Source: Thalassobacillus devorans MSP14
GTDB lineage: Bacteria; Bacillota; Bacilli; Bacillales; Halobacillaceae
Length of the DNA stretch: 64,000 nucleotides
Direction: 5' to 3'
NCBI RefSeq assembly: GCF_000496835.1
Contig: NZ_KI543237.1
Coordinates: 229,656 to 293,655 of the forward strand
Part shown: piece by piece, positions 1 through 8,741 of the stretch
How the letters are laid out: each line of letters opens with the position of its first letter
Position numbering within the stretch: position 1 is the first letter of the stretch
Translations under genes and position numbers: made by a program
The notes under the pieces: model-generated
The model's database searches: none
The model's input: the letters and a program-made list of their open reading frames with translations, nothing else
Told to the model about the DNA's origin: nothing

Positions 1-336
1 GTCTACCTGAGTGAAGATGGCGGGAAGTCTTTTGAGTCGGTTAAAGAAAACACCCAGGGTACAGCTTTATTTTTCGAAGAGGATACCTTATATTACTCTA
101 CTTATTCCAATGAACCAGCTATGGGAGCCGTAAATCTGAAAGATCGTTCCACGGAAACGATCTCGTTGCCTGATATCGGACAGCAAGCTATTTTGTACAT
201 TGCTAAGAACCATGCTGCCGAGAAAGAGTTCACTATTCTTTCAAGTAACGGGGAGACAAACAATGCATACAGAACTACCAATAGAGGTTCAAATTGGCAG
301 CAAATCATCGACCAGGGAAAACCGCTTACTAAGTAA
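1..336 (+). CDS. BNR/sortilin-type beta-propeller protein, C-terminal part
   Basis: The reading frame is open from the first base of the window, so the 5' end is missing; 111 residues remain. It contains a BNR/Asp-box-like segment (SEDGGKSFE) near residue 4 and a second, degenerate one (TTNRGSNWQ) close to the end. These repeats are typical of secreted beta-propeller glycosylhydrolase-like or sortilin-like proteins. No catalytic residues are visible in this fragment, so the activity cannot be stated. Its role next to a rhodanese gene is unknown. Confidence 0.6.
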   Translation, partial: VYLSEDGGKSFESVKENTQGTALFFEEDTLYYSTYSNEPAMGAVNLKDRSTETISLPDIGQQAILYIAKNHAAEKEFTILSSNGETNNAYRTTNRGSNWQQIIDQGKPLTK

Positions 337-419
337 TTTAATTGTCATATAAAATTACGTTTCTCCTTATACCTGTCGAGGTACATTTATTATATAACAA
401 ATCATAAGGAGGTATTTTA

Positions 420-719
420 ATGGCAACAAAAATCAACCAAGAGACAGCTGACGAGAAACGCAATCAGGCAGATGTGGAAGTGCTTGATGTAAGAACAGAC
501 GAGGAAGTCGAAGAAGGCATGATTCCTGATGCCATTCATATTCCTCTACACCAAATTGAAAATAAAGTGGATGAGCTTGATGAAAATAAAGAATATATCA
601 CTGTCTGTGCATCCGGAAAACGAAGTGACAAAGCTGCCGACTTTTTAAATGAGCAAGGCTATCAGGCTAAAACCCTGGATGGCGGGATGCACGAATGGAA
701 CGGAGAAGTCACTCAATAA
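420..719 (+). CDS. Single-domain rhodanese-like protein
   Basis: The 99-residue protein consists of one rhodanese domain: VLDVRTDEEVEEGMIPDA near the start, then the active-site loop CASGKRS with the catalytic cysteine around residue 64, and the family's closing LDGGMHEW motif. Rhodaneses move sulfane sulfur through a cysteine persulfide, and small ones like this are cytoplasmic. The start is supported by a strong AAGGAGG 8 nt upstream. It is monocistronic, with a terminator 10 nt after the stop. The physiological sulfur acceptor is unknown. Confidence 0.88.
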   Translation: MATKINQETADEKRNQADVEVLDVRTDEEVEEGMIPDAIHIPLHQIENKVDELDENKEYITVCASGKRSDKAADFLNEQGYQAKTLDGGMHEWNGEVTQ

Positions 720-728
720 AGATGTTGC

Positions 729-753
729 AAAAGCTGGCGGTAGGCCAGCTTTT
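729..753 (+). terminator. Intrinsic terminator after the rhodanese gene
   Basis: Perfect inverted repeat AAAAGCTGGC / GCCAGCTTTT around a GGTAG loop, ending in T residues. Confidence 0.85.
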
Positions 754-758
754 GTTGT

Positions 759-887
759 TCATGAAGAGTTACTGAACTGGGGGGATTTCTTCTCTTGGCC
801 GGAACCACGCTGGACAGTATCCTTTAAAGGCGCACCAATATGCATCCACTCATGAACTGCGCAGACGTGAAAAAGAATCATAAGCAT
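759..887 (-). CDS. Possible 42-residue small protein
   Basis: A short minus-strand frame begins ATGCTTATG, preceded by AGGAG with 6 nt spacing. It encodes 42 residues: a hydrophobic His/Cys-containing start (MLMILFHVCAVHEWMH) and a polar tail (KDTVQRGSGQEKKSPQFSNSS). It is convergent with the rhodanese gene and divergent from the methyltransferase gene. No family was recognised. The good ribosome-binding site is the only positive evidence, so it could be a chance frame or the decayed end of a larger gene. Confidence 0.3.
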   Translation of the reverse strand: MLMILFHVCAVHEWMHIGAPLKDTVQRGSGQEKKSPQFSNSS

Positions 888-947
888 TTCATTCTCCTAT
901 AATAGCGCACAAAGTTGTTATACTAGATTTAAAAAGGGGACTAAAGT

Positions 948-1562
948 ATGGCAAATAAGCAGCATACCGACACGATCAAACAGAGATACAACCGTATTTC
1001 CAGCGTATTTGACCTTATGGACCGTATGATTCGTGAAGAATGGCGGGAAGAACTGCTCCAACATGCTGATGGAAAAGTATTAGAAGTTGGAATTGGAACT
1101 GGTTCCAACCTTCAATATTATCCACCTCAAGTTGAGGTCACAGGAATAGACTTCAGTCCGGCAATGCTCCGGAAAGCAAGAGTAAAAGCGGAGAAGATGC
1201 CTCAAAATTTCAAGTTGCTGGAAATGGATGCACAGCAGATGGAATTCCAGGACAATACATTCGACACCGTAGTCTCTACCTGCGTTTTTTGCTCTGTGCC
1301 AGACCCCGTACAAGGCTTAAAAGAAATTCGAAGGGTCATCAAACCCGATGGAAAAATCATCATGCTGGAGCATATGCGTAGTGAAAATGAACTTGCCGGA
1401 AAAATGATGGATTTTTTAAACCCGATTGGCCTGCACATTGTAGGAGCAAATATAAATCGGAAAACGATGGATAATATCCAAAAAGCAGGGATGAAAATTG
1501 AAAGTGAAGAATTCCTGATGACCACGATTATGCGAAGGCTGATTCTTTCTCCGAATAAATAA
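948..1562 (+). CDS. Class I SAM-dependent methyltransferase (UbiE/PmtA-like)
   Basis: The 204-residue protein has the Rossmann methyltransferase fold. The SAM-binding motif I is VLEVGIGTGSN at about residues 44-54, followed by an acidic strand end (VTGIDFSP), motif II (NTFDTVVSTCVFCSVPD) and a post-motif helix (GLKEIRRVIKPDGKIIMLEHM). The pattern resembles the phospholipid N-methyltransferase/ubiquinone-type group, but the substrate cannot be read from the sequence. The start follows AAAAGGGGA with 6-7 nt spacing. A CFC dipeptide motif in the middle is common in close homologues. Confidence 0.85.
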   Translation: MANKQHTDTIKQRYNRISSVFDLMDRMIREEWREELLQHADGKVLEVGIGTGSNLQYYPPQVEVTGIDFSPAMLRKARVKAEKMPQNFKLLEMDAQQMEFQDNTFDTVVSTCVFCSVPDPVQGLKEIRRVIKPDGKIIMLEHMRSENELAGKMMDFLNPIGLHIVGANINRKTMDNIQKAGMKIESEEFLMTTIMRRLILSPNK

Positions 1563-1665
1563 CAATAATATAGCTTTAATTTTTTCTAATATCGTTTAAC
1601 CATTACCAAAAACCGGGTACGGTATTATTGGACCCAGAAAGCCCTGAAAATAGGAGATGATTACT

Positions 1666-1968
1666 TTGAAAAAATTCGTAATTGGCGTATTATCTTTAGG
1701 AATTGCTGCTACAAGTGGAGTAACTGGGGTACAGGCACATAGTGATAGCGAGCAACCAAAAGTCAATAGTGAACAGCACATGGAAATGATGAAAGAAATG
1801 CGTGAAATGATGCAGGAAACTAATGCTCAAGTCAATTATGGCCAAGTAAAGAAAGCGATGGAAGAAGTAAAACCGGAAATGACAAACACAGAAATCAAAG
1901 AGATGATGGCATCTATGCATGGTACGCATGCAGCCAAACCAAGCTCTAACTTTGAGCCAATGGAATAG
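1666..1968 (+). CDS. Small exported Met/His-rich peptide (copper-island paralog 1)
   Basis: I place the start at TTG (1666), because AGGAG abuts the upstream in-frame ATG at 1657 but lies 9 nt before the TTG. This gives MKKFVIGVLSLGIAATSG, a clean signal peptide cleaved near VQA-HS. The mature part of about 75 residues is rich in Met and His (HMEMMKEMREMM, EIKEMMASMHGTH). It resembles the peptide at 6318-6584 in layout: a Met-rich helix, then a MHG or CHG box, then an Asn/Phe/Met tail. Thioether and imidazole side chains fit extracellular copper binding. That role is inferred from composition and from the oxidase and P-type ATPase genes nearby. Confidence 0.7.
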   Translation: MKKFVIGVLSLGIAATSGVTGVQAHSDSEQPKVNSEQHMEMMKEMREMMQETNAQVNYGQVKKAMEEVKPEMTNTEIKEMMASMHGTHAAKPSSNFEPME

Positions 1969-1970
1969 AA

Positions 1971-2012
1971 AAACAACCCCTGAAGAATATAAAATTTCTT
2001 CAGGGGTTGTTT
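1971..2012 (+). terminator. Strong terminator after the Met/His-rich peptide gene
   Basis: A 17-bp perfect stem (AAACAACCCCTGAAGAA and its complement) with an 8-nt loop begins 2 nt after the stop codon and ends in TTT. Confidence 0.9.
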
Positions 2013-2051
2013 CATTTTGCTCTTATTTTAACATTACTAGGTTTTAAAAAT

Positions 2052-2084
2052 GACTGTCTAGCCACTATAGTGAGACAGTCTTTT
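2052..2084 (-). terminator. Terminator of the multicopper oxidase gene, probably bidirectional
   Basis: GACTGTCT / AGACAGTC stem enclosing the palindrome CACTATAGTG. A and T runs flank both sides, so it can serve the minus-strand oxidase gene and also act as backup for the plus-strand peptide gene. Confidence 0.75.
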
Positions 2085-2106
2085 ATCCTTTATTCAGTTC
2101 TCATAG

Positions 2107-3642
2107 TTATTGTGGATGGTTTTCATACTTTCCACCAAGTTCAAATGGAGAATAAACTCCCTGGTAATCGACAATCGTTACCATACCGCGTTCTGCATGG
2201 TTGTTATCATGACAATGAAACAGCCATTCACCTTTGTTATTCGCTTTAAAATATACCGTATATTCTTCACCAGGCTTTACATGTATCAGGTCTTTGACGA
2301 TAGGATTGTCTAAAGCCGTTCCATTTTTAGATACGACCTGGAACCTATGGCCATGTAAGTGCATCGGGTGGTTCATTCTTCCAGAATTCGTAATGTTCAC
2401 TTTTACGATATCACCATTTTCTACTTTGATGGGAGGGGTTTCCGGGAAAACTTCATTGTTGATTTGAAAGGCCATTCCTTGGCCCATATTCATTCCCATA
2501 CTTAAATCCATATTGTATGTGACATCAGGGTCAGGTGTCTCTTCAAAAATCAATTCTTCACTTCCATAAGTAACACCCGTGGCTATTTCGGAGCTTGAAG
2601 CAATATTTATCTGGTCAGATGGATGATCAGCATTTTCTTTTGTCACCACGGGTATTCTCATTTCTTCTGCATTTTCAATATTTGTTTTTTGTGCAATGAC
2701 TTCTGATTCACTATTTTGTTTCGTATATTCGACATCTATTCGCTCTCCTGGAGCAATTTCCAATACATTTGAAGAACCTTTCTTTCCATTTACCTTTTCT
2801 GCATCATTGGCGATTACTTTCATCGAACCCTTTGGGAAAACTAACTGGTGCTGTTGGAAGCCTGCATTTACGAAACGGAGCCGTGCCGTCTCCCCTTCTT
2901 TGATCACAAGTGGATCAATGCCTTCTCCTGATTTTCCATTAACGGTGAAAGTATCGTACATTTGCTGTGTATCAGCTTCCCCATCGCCGGACATGGCCCC
3001 CATCATCATACCGCCCATATTGGACATATCTCGTTTTTCTTGATTAACAGCCCATTCGTCAAGGATGTAAAATTCATCGCGGTCATATTCTTTTTCTTTT
3101 TCCTCAACCACCAGGGAGCCATACAAACCTTTATCCACCTGTGTGGAACTGTGCTGGTGGGAGTGATACCAATAGGTGCCTGCGTCCTCAGCAATATATT
3201 CGTACGTAAACGTTTCGCCCGGCTGCACAGCATTTTGAGTCAGACCTGGAACACCATCCATTTTATTTGGCAGCAGAACCCCATGCCAGTGAATAGTAAC
3301 AGGGACATCCAGCTCATTTTTCAGATTGATTCTTACGAAGTCTCCCTCCGTCACACGCAAAGGTTCCCCTGGCACTGTCCCATTATATGTCCATGCGTTC
3401 ACAGTTTCACCATTTCCTAACTCCCATTCCGTCTCTTGAGCTGTCAGATCGAATGTTTTTACGGATCGATCTCCAGCCTCCTGGTTGCCTATATCTAAAA
3501 TACTTGTCCCTTCCTCTTCCAAAATCCCTTCAGGTAAAGACTGGCTGCTGTTGTTGTTATAAAAGGGGGAGTTAAAAAATAGAACGACCCCTATGCCTAA
3601 TAATATAAGAATACTGACCGACCCGATAATTTTCCTGTTCAT
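2107..3642 (-). CDS. Multicopper oxidase (CueO/laccase-like)
   Basis: This 511-residue protein has an N-terminal hydrophobic segment (residues 4-23) that acts as a signal anchor or signal peptide. Both cupredoxin-domain copper-binding pairs are present: HWHG (118-121) and WYHSHQHSSTQ (158-168) in the N-terminal domain, HPMHLHGHRF (425-434) and HCHDNNHAERGM (476-487) in the C-terminal domain. These supply the type 1 and the type 2/3 trinuclear copper ligands, with Met as the axial ligand. A Met-rich insert (LSMGMNMGQGM, about 380-390) resembles the methionine-rich cuprous sites of CueO. The likely job is oxidising Cu(I) to the less toxic Cu(II) outside the membrane. The start follows GAGGTGA. 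It is monocistronic within the copper island. Confidence 0.93.
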   Translation of the reverse strand: MNRKIIGSVSILILLGIGVVLFFNSPFYNNNSSQSLPEGILEEEGTSILDIGNQEAGDRSVKTFDLTAQETEWELGNGETVNAWTYNGTVPGEPLRVTEGDFVRINLKNELDVPVTIHWHGVLLPNKMDGVPGLTQNAVQPGETFTYEYIAEDAGTYWYHSHQHSSTQVDKGLYGSLVVEEKEKEYDRDEFYILDEWAVNQEKRDMSNMGGMMMGAMSGDGEADTQQMYDTFTVNGKSGEGIDPLVIKEGETARLRFVNAGFQQHQLVFPKGSMKVIANDAEKVNGKKGSSNVLEIAPGERIDVEYTKQNSESEVIAQKTNIENAEEMRIPVVTKENADHPSDQINIASSSEIATGVTYGSEELIFEETPDPDVTYNMDLSMGMNMGQGMAFQINNEVFPETPPIKVENGDIVKVNITNSGRMNHPMHLHGHRFQVVSKNGTALDNPIVKDLIHVKPGEEYTVYFKANNKGEWLFHCHDNNHAERGMVTIVDYQGVYSPFELGGKYENHPQ

Positions 3643-3732
3643 CTTGCTTCACCTCATCATTTTTTCTGACTGTACAATTAATACCCGAAAACAGTGCAGA
3701 TATCGTGCAGATTTTGTAAATAAAACATGAAA

Positions 3733-3761
3733 GGCTGTGCAAGAATAACTCTCACACAGCC
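3733..3761 (-). terminator. Terminator of the copper ATPase gene
   Basis: GGCTGTG / CACAGCC stem, 8 nt beyond the stop codon on the minus strand, followed on that strand by a T-rich stretch. Confidence 0.65.
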
Positions 3762-3768
3762 TCTCTTA

Positions 3769-5907
3769 TTAAGCTTTTAATAGTTTGGCGTTGATTGCCA
3801 CAATGACGGTGCTCAGACTCATCAGTACTGCCCCGACAGCAGGACTTAATATTAGCCCCATAAATGCGAGCGCGCCCGCCGCAAGTGGAATGGCAATAAT
3901 GTTATAGCCAGCTGCCCACCATAAATTCTGTACCATTTTCCGGTACGTTTTCTTCGATAGATCTATGATACTTACTACGTCTTTTGGATTGCTTTTTACT
4001 AATACCACATCAGCTGTTTCCATTGCCACATCCGTACCGCTCCCGATAGCAATTCCTAAGTCAGCTGTAGCCAGAGCAGGAGCATCGTTGACACCATCTC
4101 CTGTCATGGCAACCTTCCAGCCTTTCTGCTGGATTTTTTTAACCTGGTCAGATTTGTTATGCGGAAGTACTTCTGCATAGACTTCATCAATTCCTACCTG
4201 TTCTGCCACCCAATCTGCTACCTTTTGATTATCACCTGTCAGCATAATCGGGTGGATGTTCATTGCTTTCAATTCAGATATGGCATCTTTGGCAGTATCT
4301 CTGACCATATCTGCTAACGCGATCATACCCATCAATTCATCTTCGACCACTACGAAGACAACCGTTTTTCCTTTTTCAGAAAGGGAATTGAATTGGTCCT
4401 TATCATAGTCAAACGAACGCTCATTGACATAACCGGGACTGACTACGAGTACTTCTTTACCTTCTACCGTTCCTTTCAGGCCTTTGCCTGTCATCGATTC
4501 AAAATCTGATACTTCTTTCAGCTTCCATTCTTTTTCCTGGGCTTTGTGAAGCACGCCCTCTGCAAGTGGATGCTCGGAGTTCTGTTCGGCACTCGCAGCC
4601 CATAGCAGGACTTCTTCTTCGTCATGAGAGCCTGCAGGAATAATGTCAGTAACACCGAACTCCCCTTTTGTCAGGGTACCGGTTTTATCAAAGACAACGG
4701 CATTCAACTCACGTGCCCCTTCAAAATTGGTACGGTTCCTGATTAATAAGCCTTTTCTTGCAGAAATTGAAGTTGAAACAGCTACCACAAGCGGTGCAGC
4801 CAGTCCAAGCGCGTGGGGACAAGTAATGACCATGACTGTAACCATCCGCTCCAGGGCGACATCGAACGCATAGCCTAACGCGAGCCAGATGAACAAAGTG
4901 CCGAAGCCAGAAGCTAAGGCGATATAAAATAACCATTTTGCCGCCCGGTTCGCTAAGTCCTGGGCTTTCGACTTCGATTCCTGGGCTTCTTTTACTAAGG
5001 TGATGACTTGAGAAAGATAAGTGTCATCTCCTGTCTTCTGAACCTCGATTTTAAGGGAGCCTTCCTGGTTGACTGCGCCTCCGATAACTTCTTCATCGAC
5101 ATTTTTTTCTACAGGCATGGATTCCCCGGTCAGCATCGATTCATCAATAGCTGATTTTCCTTCAGTAATGACACCATCTACCGGGATTTTTTCACCTGGT
5201 TTTACTAAAACGATATCACCAGTGCTCAACTTAGAAACAGCAACATCCTCTGTTTCACCATCTTCTTTGACACGGTGCGCTTCATTCGGCATCAGCTTGA
5301 CCAATTCTTCCAGAGCATTGGAAGCTCCCATGATGGAACGCATTTCGATCCAATGACCTAATAGCATGATATCGATAAGCGTTGCCAGCTCCCAGAAGAA
5401 ATTCTTTCCGCTCCACCCGAATACGACGAGTGAACTGTAACCATAAGCCACGAAAATCGCTAATCCGATCAAAGTCATCATACCAGGGTTTTTCTGCTTC
5501 AATTCACTGAGACCGCCGGTAAGGAATGGCCAGCCACCATAGAAAAATACAATGGTAGAAAGACCGAATAAAATCCATTGATCAAATGGAAAGCTCCAAT
5601 CCACACCGAGGAAACCCTGGATCATTGGAGATAGTATTAAAATCGGCACGGTTAATAGTAATGAAATGTAAAATCGTTTCTTAAAATCAGCTACCATGTC
5701 TCCATGGTCGTGATCATGATGATCATGGCCGCCTTCATGCCCTTCATGGTGCTCATGGTGCTCATGATGTCCAATCTCTTCATGTCCATGCTCTTCATGT
5801 CCTTCATGATGATGCTGATCATCGTGATGTTCATGATTAACATGCTCTTCTTGCTCGAGAAGATGATTCTGATTATTTTCTTTCTGTTTGTCTTTATCAG
5901 CCATCAT
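3769..5907 (-). CDS. copB: CopB-type copper/heavy-metal P1B ATPase
   Basis: The 712-residue protein is a metal-translocating P-type ATPase. The actuator motif TGES is at 260-263, the transmembrane metal motif is CPH at 363-365, the phosphorylated aspartate lies in DKTGT (407-411), and the hinge is GDGVNDAP near 606. CPH rather than CPC marks the CopB class, known to export copper (reported for Cu(II) or Cu(I)). The first 70 residues hold no Cys-type HMA domain but about 23 histidines, a soft metal-binding tail. An alternative start one codon downstream (second ATG) gives better spacing to AAAGGAG. It lies 19 nt after the SHOCT gene and is probably co-transcribed with it. Confidence 0.93.
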   Translation of the reverse strand: MMADKDKQKENNQNHLLEQEEHVNHEHHDDQHHHEGHEEHGHEEIGHHEHHEHHEGHEGGHDHHDHDHGDMVADFKKRFYISLLLTVPILILSPMIQGFLGVDWSFPFDQWILFGLSTIVFFYGGWPFLTGGLSELKQKNPGMMTLIGLAIFVAYGYSSLVVFGWSGKNFFWELATLIDIMLLGHWIEMRSIMGASNALEELVKLMPNEAHRVKEDGETEDVAVSKLSTGDIVLVKPGEKIPVDGVITEGKSAIDESMLTGESMPVEKNVDEEVIGGAVNQEGSLKIEVQKTGDDTYLSQVITLVKEAQESKSKAQDLANRAAKWLFYIALASGFGTLFIWLALGYAFDVALERMVTVMVITCPHALGLAAPLVVAVSTSISARKGLLIRNRTNFEGARELNAVVFDKTGTLTKGEFGVTDIIPAGSHDEEEVLLWAASAEQNSEHPLAEGVLHKAQEKEWKLKEVSDFESMTGKGLKGTVEGKEVLVVSPGYVNERSFDYDKDQFNSLSEKGKTVVFVVVEDELMGMIALADMVRDTAKDAISELKAMNIHPIMLTGDNQKVADWVAEQVGIDEVYAEVLPHNKSDQVKKIQQKGWKVAMTGDGVNDAPALATADLGIAIGSGTDVAMETADVVLVKSNPKDVVSIIDLSKKTYRKMVQNLWWAAGYNIIAIPLAAGALAFMGLILSPAVGAVLMSLSTVIVAINAKLLKA

Positions 5908-5926
5908 GATGCTCCTTTCTTCTGGA

Positions 5927-6166
5927 TTATTCTTCTAATTTACGTTTTAAACGATCGTATTCTTCTTCCGAAATTTCTCCTCTCGCTAATCTTTCTTTCA
6001 ATGTATCCAGAGGTTTAGTATTCGAGGTATGGTCCGGCTTATTACTGGTACCTGGTTTCATCATCCAAATTACTATAGCAATAATAGCAATGATGATCAG
6101 AATCCAAATAAATCCAAAGCCAAAAAAACCTCCCATCCCTCCGTTCATCCCACCGCCATTCATCAT
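5927..6166 (-). CDS. Small membrane protein with SHOCT domain
   Basis: The 79 residues comprise a Gly/Met-rich start ([19 protein letters not shown]), one transmembrane helix (about 20-36) and a C-terminal SHOCT motif ([20 protein letters not shown]). SHOCT domains are short helical oligomerisation modules often appended to membrane segments. The gene is first in a two-gene unit with copB, behind a palindromic promoter element. Such proteins are common beside copper exporters, but their function is not established. A good AAGGAGC precedes the ATG. Confidence 0.85.
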   Translation of the reverse strand: MMNGGGMNGGMGGFFGFGFIWILIIIAIIAIVIWMMKPGTSNKPDHTSNTKPLDTLKERLARGEISEEEYDRLKRKLEE

Positions 6167-6194
6167 AAATATCTCGCTCCTTTTTCATCTTCAT

Positions 6195-6219
6195 ATTATA
6201 CCCATTCCACGGTGGGTAT
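6195..6219 (-). promoter_or_regulatory. Promoter -10 overlapped by an ATACCCA/TGGGTAT palindrome
   Basis: On the minus strand a TATAAT -10 box (6200-6195) overlaps the inverted repeat ATACCCA-N8-TGGGTAT (6198-6219), about 30 nt upstream of the SHOCT start codon. The half-site ATACCC/GGGTAT is the same as in CsoR-type copper operators of Bacilli, but the spacer here is longer than in known CsoR sites. No clear -35 box is seen, as expected if an activator or repressor works here. The cognate regulator could be the two-component regulator at 6659-7339 or a distant CsoR/CueR protein. Confidence 0.5.
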
Positions 6220-6242
6220 TATTCTAATCATAAATGTATATG

Positions 6243-6312
6243 AAAAAAGACAGTCCAATAAATCAACTGTCTGACATTTTAATGAAGAAAGAATGGGGAT
6301 TATCCCATTCTT
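6243..6312 (-). terminator. Two consecutive hairpins after the small exported peptide gene
   Basis: On the minus strand the transcript first meets AAGAATGGG / CCCATTCTT (arms 6304-6312 and 6289-6297), then AGACAGT / ACTGTCT followed by six U (arms 6266-6272 and 6248-6254). The second is a canonical intrinsic terminator; the first may protect the 3' end. Confidence 0.75.
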
Positions 6313-6317
6313 CTAAT

Positions 6318-6584
6318 TTAAAAATTATTCATCATTCCTCTGTCGGTATTACCTGGTCCGTTCGGGCTGTTTTGGCCATGGCAATCCTGGTACATGTCTT
6401 CCAATTGTGTATCATTGAAGTCCGGATGCATTTCTTTCATAAAAGGAAGCATTTCTTCAAAGCTTCCCTGCCAGAATCCTTGCCCTGATCCTTGTCCTGG
6501 TCCATCCCCATGAGCCAAAACGACATTACCAAGCCCCAGTACTAAAGTCATAGCTGTTATCCCTGCCAACAATTTCCGCTTCAC
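6318..6584 (-). CDS. Small exported Met/Cys peptide (copper-island paralog 2)
   Basis: I choose the GTG at 6584, because AGGAGG abuts the upstream ATG at 6590 but is 7 nt from the GTG. This gives MKRKLLAGITAMTLVLGLG, a signal peptide ending at VLA-HG. The mature protein of about 64 residues has FEEMLPFMKEMHPDF, a single-cysteine box MYQDCHG and the tail GMMNNF. Similar short Bacillus proteins are often misannotated as FAD/FMN dehydrogenases, but no flavin fold is possible at this size. It lies downstream of the two-component genes. Metal binding is inferred from Met, His and Cys content. Confidence 0.7.
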   Translation of the reverse strand: MKRKLLAGITAMTLVLGLGNVVLAHGDGPGQGSGQGFWQGSFEEMLPFMKEMHPDFNDTQLEDMYQDCHGQNSPNGPGNTDRGMMNNF

Positions 6585-6658
6585 AACCATCCCTCCTTTC
6601 TTACTTTCACTTTATCCTGTAATTATGGAGAAATCATTGAGAAGACGTGACAAATTTA

Positions 6659-7339
6659 TTAACTTTTCGAGGGTTGTATCCATTTATAGCCGACACCCCA
6701 TACCGTTTGAAAATAGTCATCGATCGGAAATCCGGACTGTCTTATTTTTTCCCGCATATTACGGACATGGGAATCGATGGTTCTTCCTTCTGTATCAGAG
6801 TCAAACCCCCAGATCAGTTCAATCAATTGATGACGGTCGTAAACTCGATTCGGATGCTTCATCATATATCCAATGACCGCAAATTCTTTCGGTGTCAATT
6901 TGATAGGCTTTCCCTGATATGTAAGTTGATGATTGTCTCCATCCCACTTAAGGCCATCAATTTCTACACTGTTTTCTTTCCCGGTTCTCCTTAATAAGGC
7001 TTCCATTCTGGCAATCAGCTCATCCGCATCAAACGGCTTGGTTATATAGTCATCCGCTCCCAGCTTCAATCCTTTGACGATATCCTCCTTTTGCTCCCGA
7101 GCTGTCACCATGATGATAGGCACTTCAGAGATTTCCCTAATTGATTCGCAAACCTCCCAGCCACTCATTCCCGGCATCATGATATCCAAAAGGACGATGT
7201 CAAACGAAATTTTACTTACCTTTTCCACCGCTTCTTCTCCAGAGGAAGCCTGTTCACAATGAAATCCTTCAGGTGCCAGATATAGCCGTAGCAGATCAAG
7301 CATCCGTTGTTCATCGTCTACTAATAAAGCTTTTGTCAT
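6659..7339 (-). CDS. OmpR-family response regulator
   Basis: The 226-residue protein has a receiver domain (residues 1-115) with acidic pocket DD at 8-9, phospho-acceptor D52 (LLDIMMPG) and K near 101 (ITKPFDADE). An OmpR/PhoB winged-helix DNA-binding domain follows (about 130-224; TPKEFAVIGYMMKHPNRV, GRTIDSHVRNMREKI). Its start codon overlaps the stop of the histidine kinase gene (TAATG), so the pair is translationally coupled. Because it sits inside a copper island it is probably a CusR/CopR-like metal-stress regulator. That is inference, since the sensed signal is not encoded in the regulator. Confidence 0.93.
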   Translation of the reverse strand: MTKALLVDDEQRMLDLLRLYLAPEGFHCEQASSGEEAVEKVSKISFDIVLLDIMMPGMSGWEVCESIREISEVPIIMVTAREQKEDIVKGLKLGADDYITKPFDADELIARMEALLRRTGKENSVEIDGLKWDGDNHQLTYQGKPIKLTPKEFAVIGYMMKHPNRVYDRHQLIELIWGFDSDTEGRTIDSHVRNMREKIRQSGFPIDDYFQTVWGVGYKWIQPSKS

Positions 7340-8718
7340 TACTTTTCCCCTCCCGGCAGCTCCATCCTAAAAGTCGTTCCTTGCCCAAGGCTGCTATTCA
7401 CAGTTATTTTACCGTCATGCAGCCGGATGATTTCTTTAACAATCGCCAACCCCAACCCCGAGCCGCCACTTGCCCTGGACCGGGATTTGTCTACACGGTA
7501 TAACCTGTCAAAGATAAATGGTAATTCCTCTTCCGGAATGCCGCTCCCTTCATCACTTACCTCCACCACAGCTTTCCCCTGATACATTTCTGATAAAATA
7601 CCTATTGTTGCTCCAGCTGGGGAATGTTTTAAGGCATTATCCAACAAGTTAAGCATAACTTGTTGGAAACGTTCCGGATCCACAAGTGCTATAACATGCA
7701 TAGGGCAATTTAAGTCAAGCTTCACCTTTTTTTCTTCAAATACTGGATGCAGTCGTTTTACTACCTTCTCCAATGACTCACACAGCTTCACTCTTTCCGG
7801 AACGATGGAAAACTGGTTTTGATCCATTTTAGCCAAGGCAAAAAGGTTTTTGACCAATAAGGTCAATTGTTCAGACTCTTCCTTTAAAATATCCAGGTAA
7901 TGTCCCCGTTCTTCCAGGGATAAACTGCTTCGGCCTGCAATATCAGCGTATCCTTTTATATAAGTAAGCGGAGTCCGCAATTCATGAGCGATATTCGCTA
8001 AAAAGTCATTACGATCCCGTTTCAAATGCTCTAGTTCTCTGGCTAATGTCTGGATAGCGCTGGCAAGCTCCCCCAATTCATCTTTACGGCTGGTTGCTTC
8101 AAGTGAAATGTCAGTTTCGCCTGTGCTCATCCGTTCTGTTACTTGTTTCATATGAATCAAAGGCAAGGTTAGGAATCTTGTTAAAATAAATATTGTAATA
8201 ATTGTCAACAAAACCGTAAGCAAGCCGATGATGACGAATTGTCTGGTTAGCTCATTCACCACGCTTTGAACAGCGTCAGAAGGAGAAAACATATAAACGT
8301 GACCTACTAATTCCCCCTCTATGACTATAGGAGACACTGTTGCAATATAAGGAGCAGTTCGCCATCTATCTTCAATGACCTTGCCATCATGACTGATAGT
8401 GTTTTCATGCTCAATCAGCTGAATAATTTCATTTGTAGCTTCTGTAGATTTAGAAAGGACTTCTCCATTTTTCCCTGTAATGATGACATCAGTAGCAGCT
8501 TCTGTTTCCATCAGAGACACATGATTCAAGGTGATGTCATCGAAACTTTTTTCCAGCACGTCTCTATGGCTGCTCCCTCGGGCAAGCAACCCTTCTAACA
8601 CCTCATCCACCTGATTGGAAACGAGATTAGTATAAAGTACTGAAAAAAGCAGCACCTCTACAATCATAATGAACACAAAAAATATCAATGCCACTTTCAA
8701 TGAGAGTTTATTCAGCAT
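7339..8718 (-). CDS. Membrane sensor histidine kinase
   Basis: The 459-residue protein has TM1 at about 9-30, an extracytoplasmic sensor of about 125 residues, TM2 at 162-182 and a HAMP domain (about 183-235). The HisKA motif is FLANIAHELRTPLT with phospho-His 245, followed by N, G1 and G2 boxes of the ATPase domain (NLLDNALKHSP, DEGSGIP, GSGLGLAIVKEI). It is the partner of the regulator directly downstream. The external sensor domain has few Met or Cys residues, so copper sensing is only suggested by context. A GAGGCTG precedes the ATG. Confidence 0.93.
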   Translation of the reverse strand: MLNKLSLKVALIFFVFIMIVEVLLFSVLYTNLVSNQVDEVLEGLLARGSSHRDVLEKSFDDITLNHVSLMETEAATDVIITGKNGEVLSKSTEATNEIIQLIEHENTISHDGKVIEDRWRTAPYIATVSPIVIEGELVGHVYMFSPSDAVQSVVNELTRQFVIIGLLTVLLTIITIFILTRFLTLPLIHMKQVTERMSTGETDISLEATSRKDELGELASAIQTLARELEHLKRDRNDFLANIAHELRTPLTYIKGYADIAGRSSLSLEERGHYLDILKEESEQLTLLVKNLFALAKMDQNQFSIVPERVKLCESLEKVVKRLHPVFEEKKVKLDLNCPMHVIALVDPERFQQVMLNLLDNALKHSPAGATIGILSEMYQGKAVVEVSDEGSGIPEEELPFIFDRLYRVDKSRSRASGGSGLGLAIVKEIIRLHDGKITVNSSLGQGTTFRMELPGGEK

Positions 8719-8741
8719 AATAACAGCCTCTATTCTTTATT

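Noticed and set aside
649..855. Plus-strand frame overlapping the end of the rhodanese gene
   Set aside because: It crosses the terminator, has no ribosome-binding site and no recognisable product.
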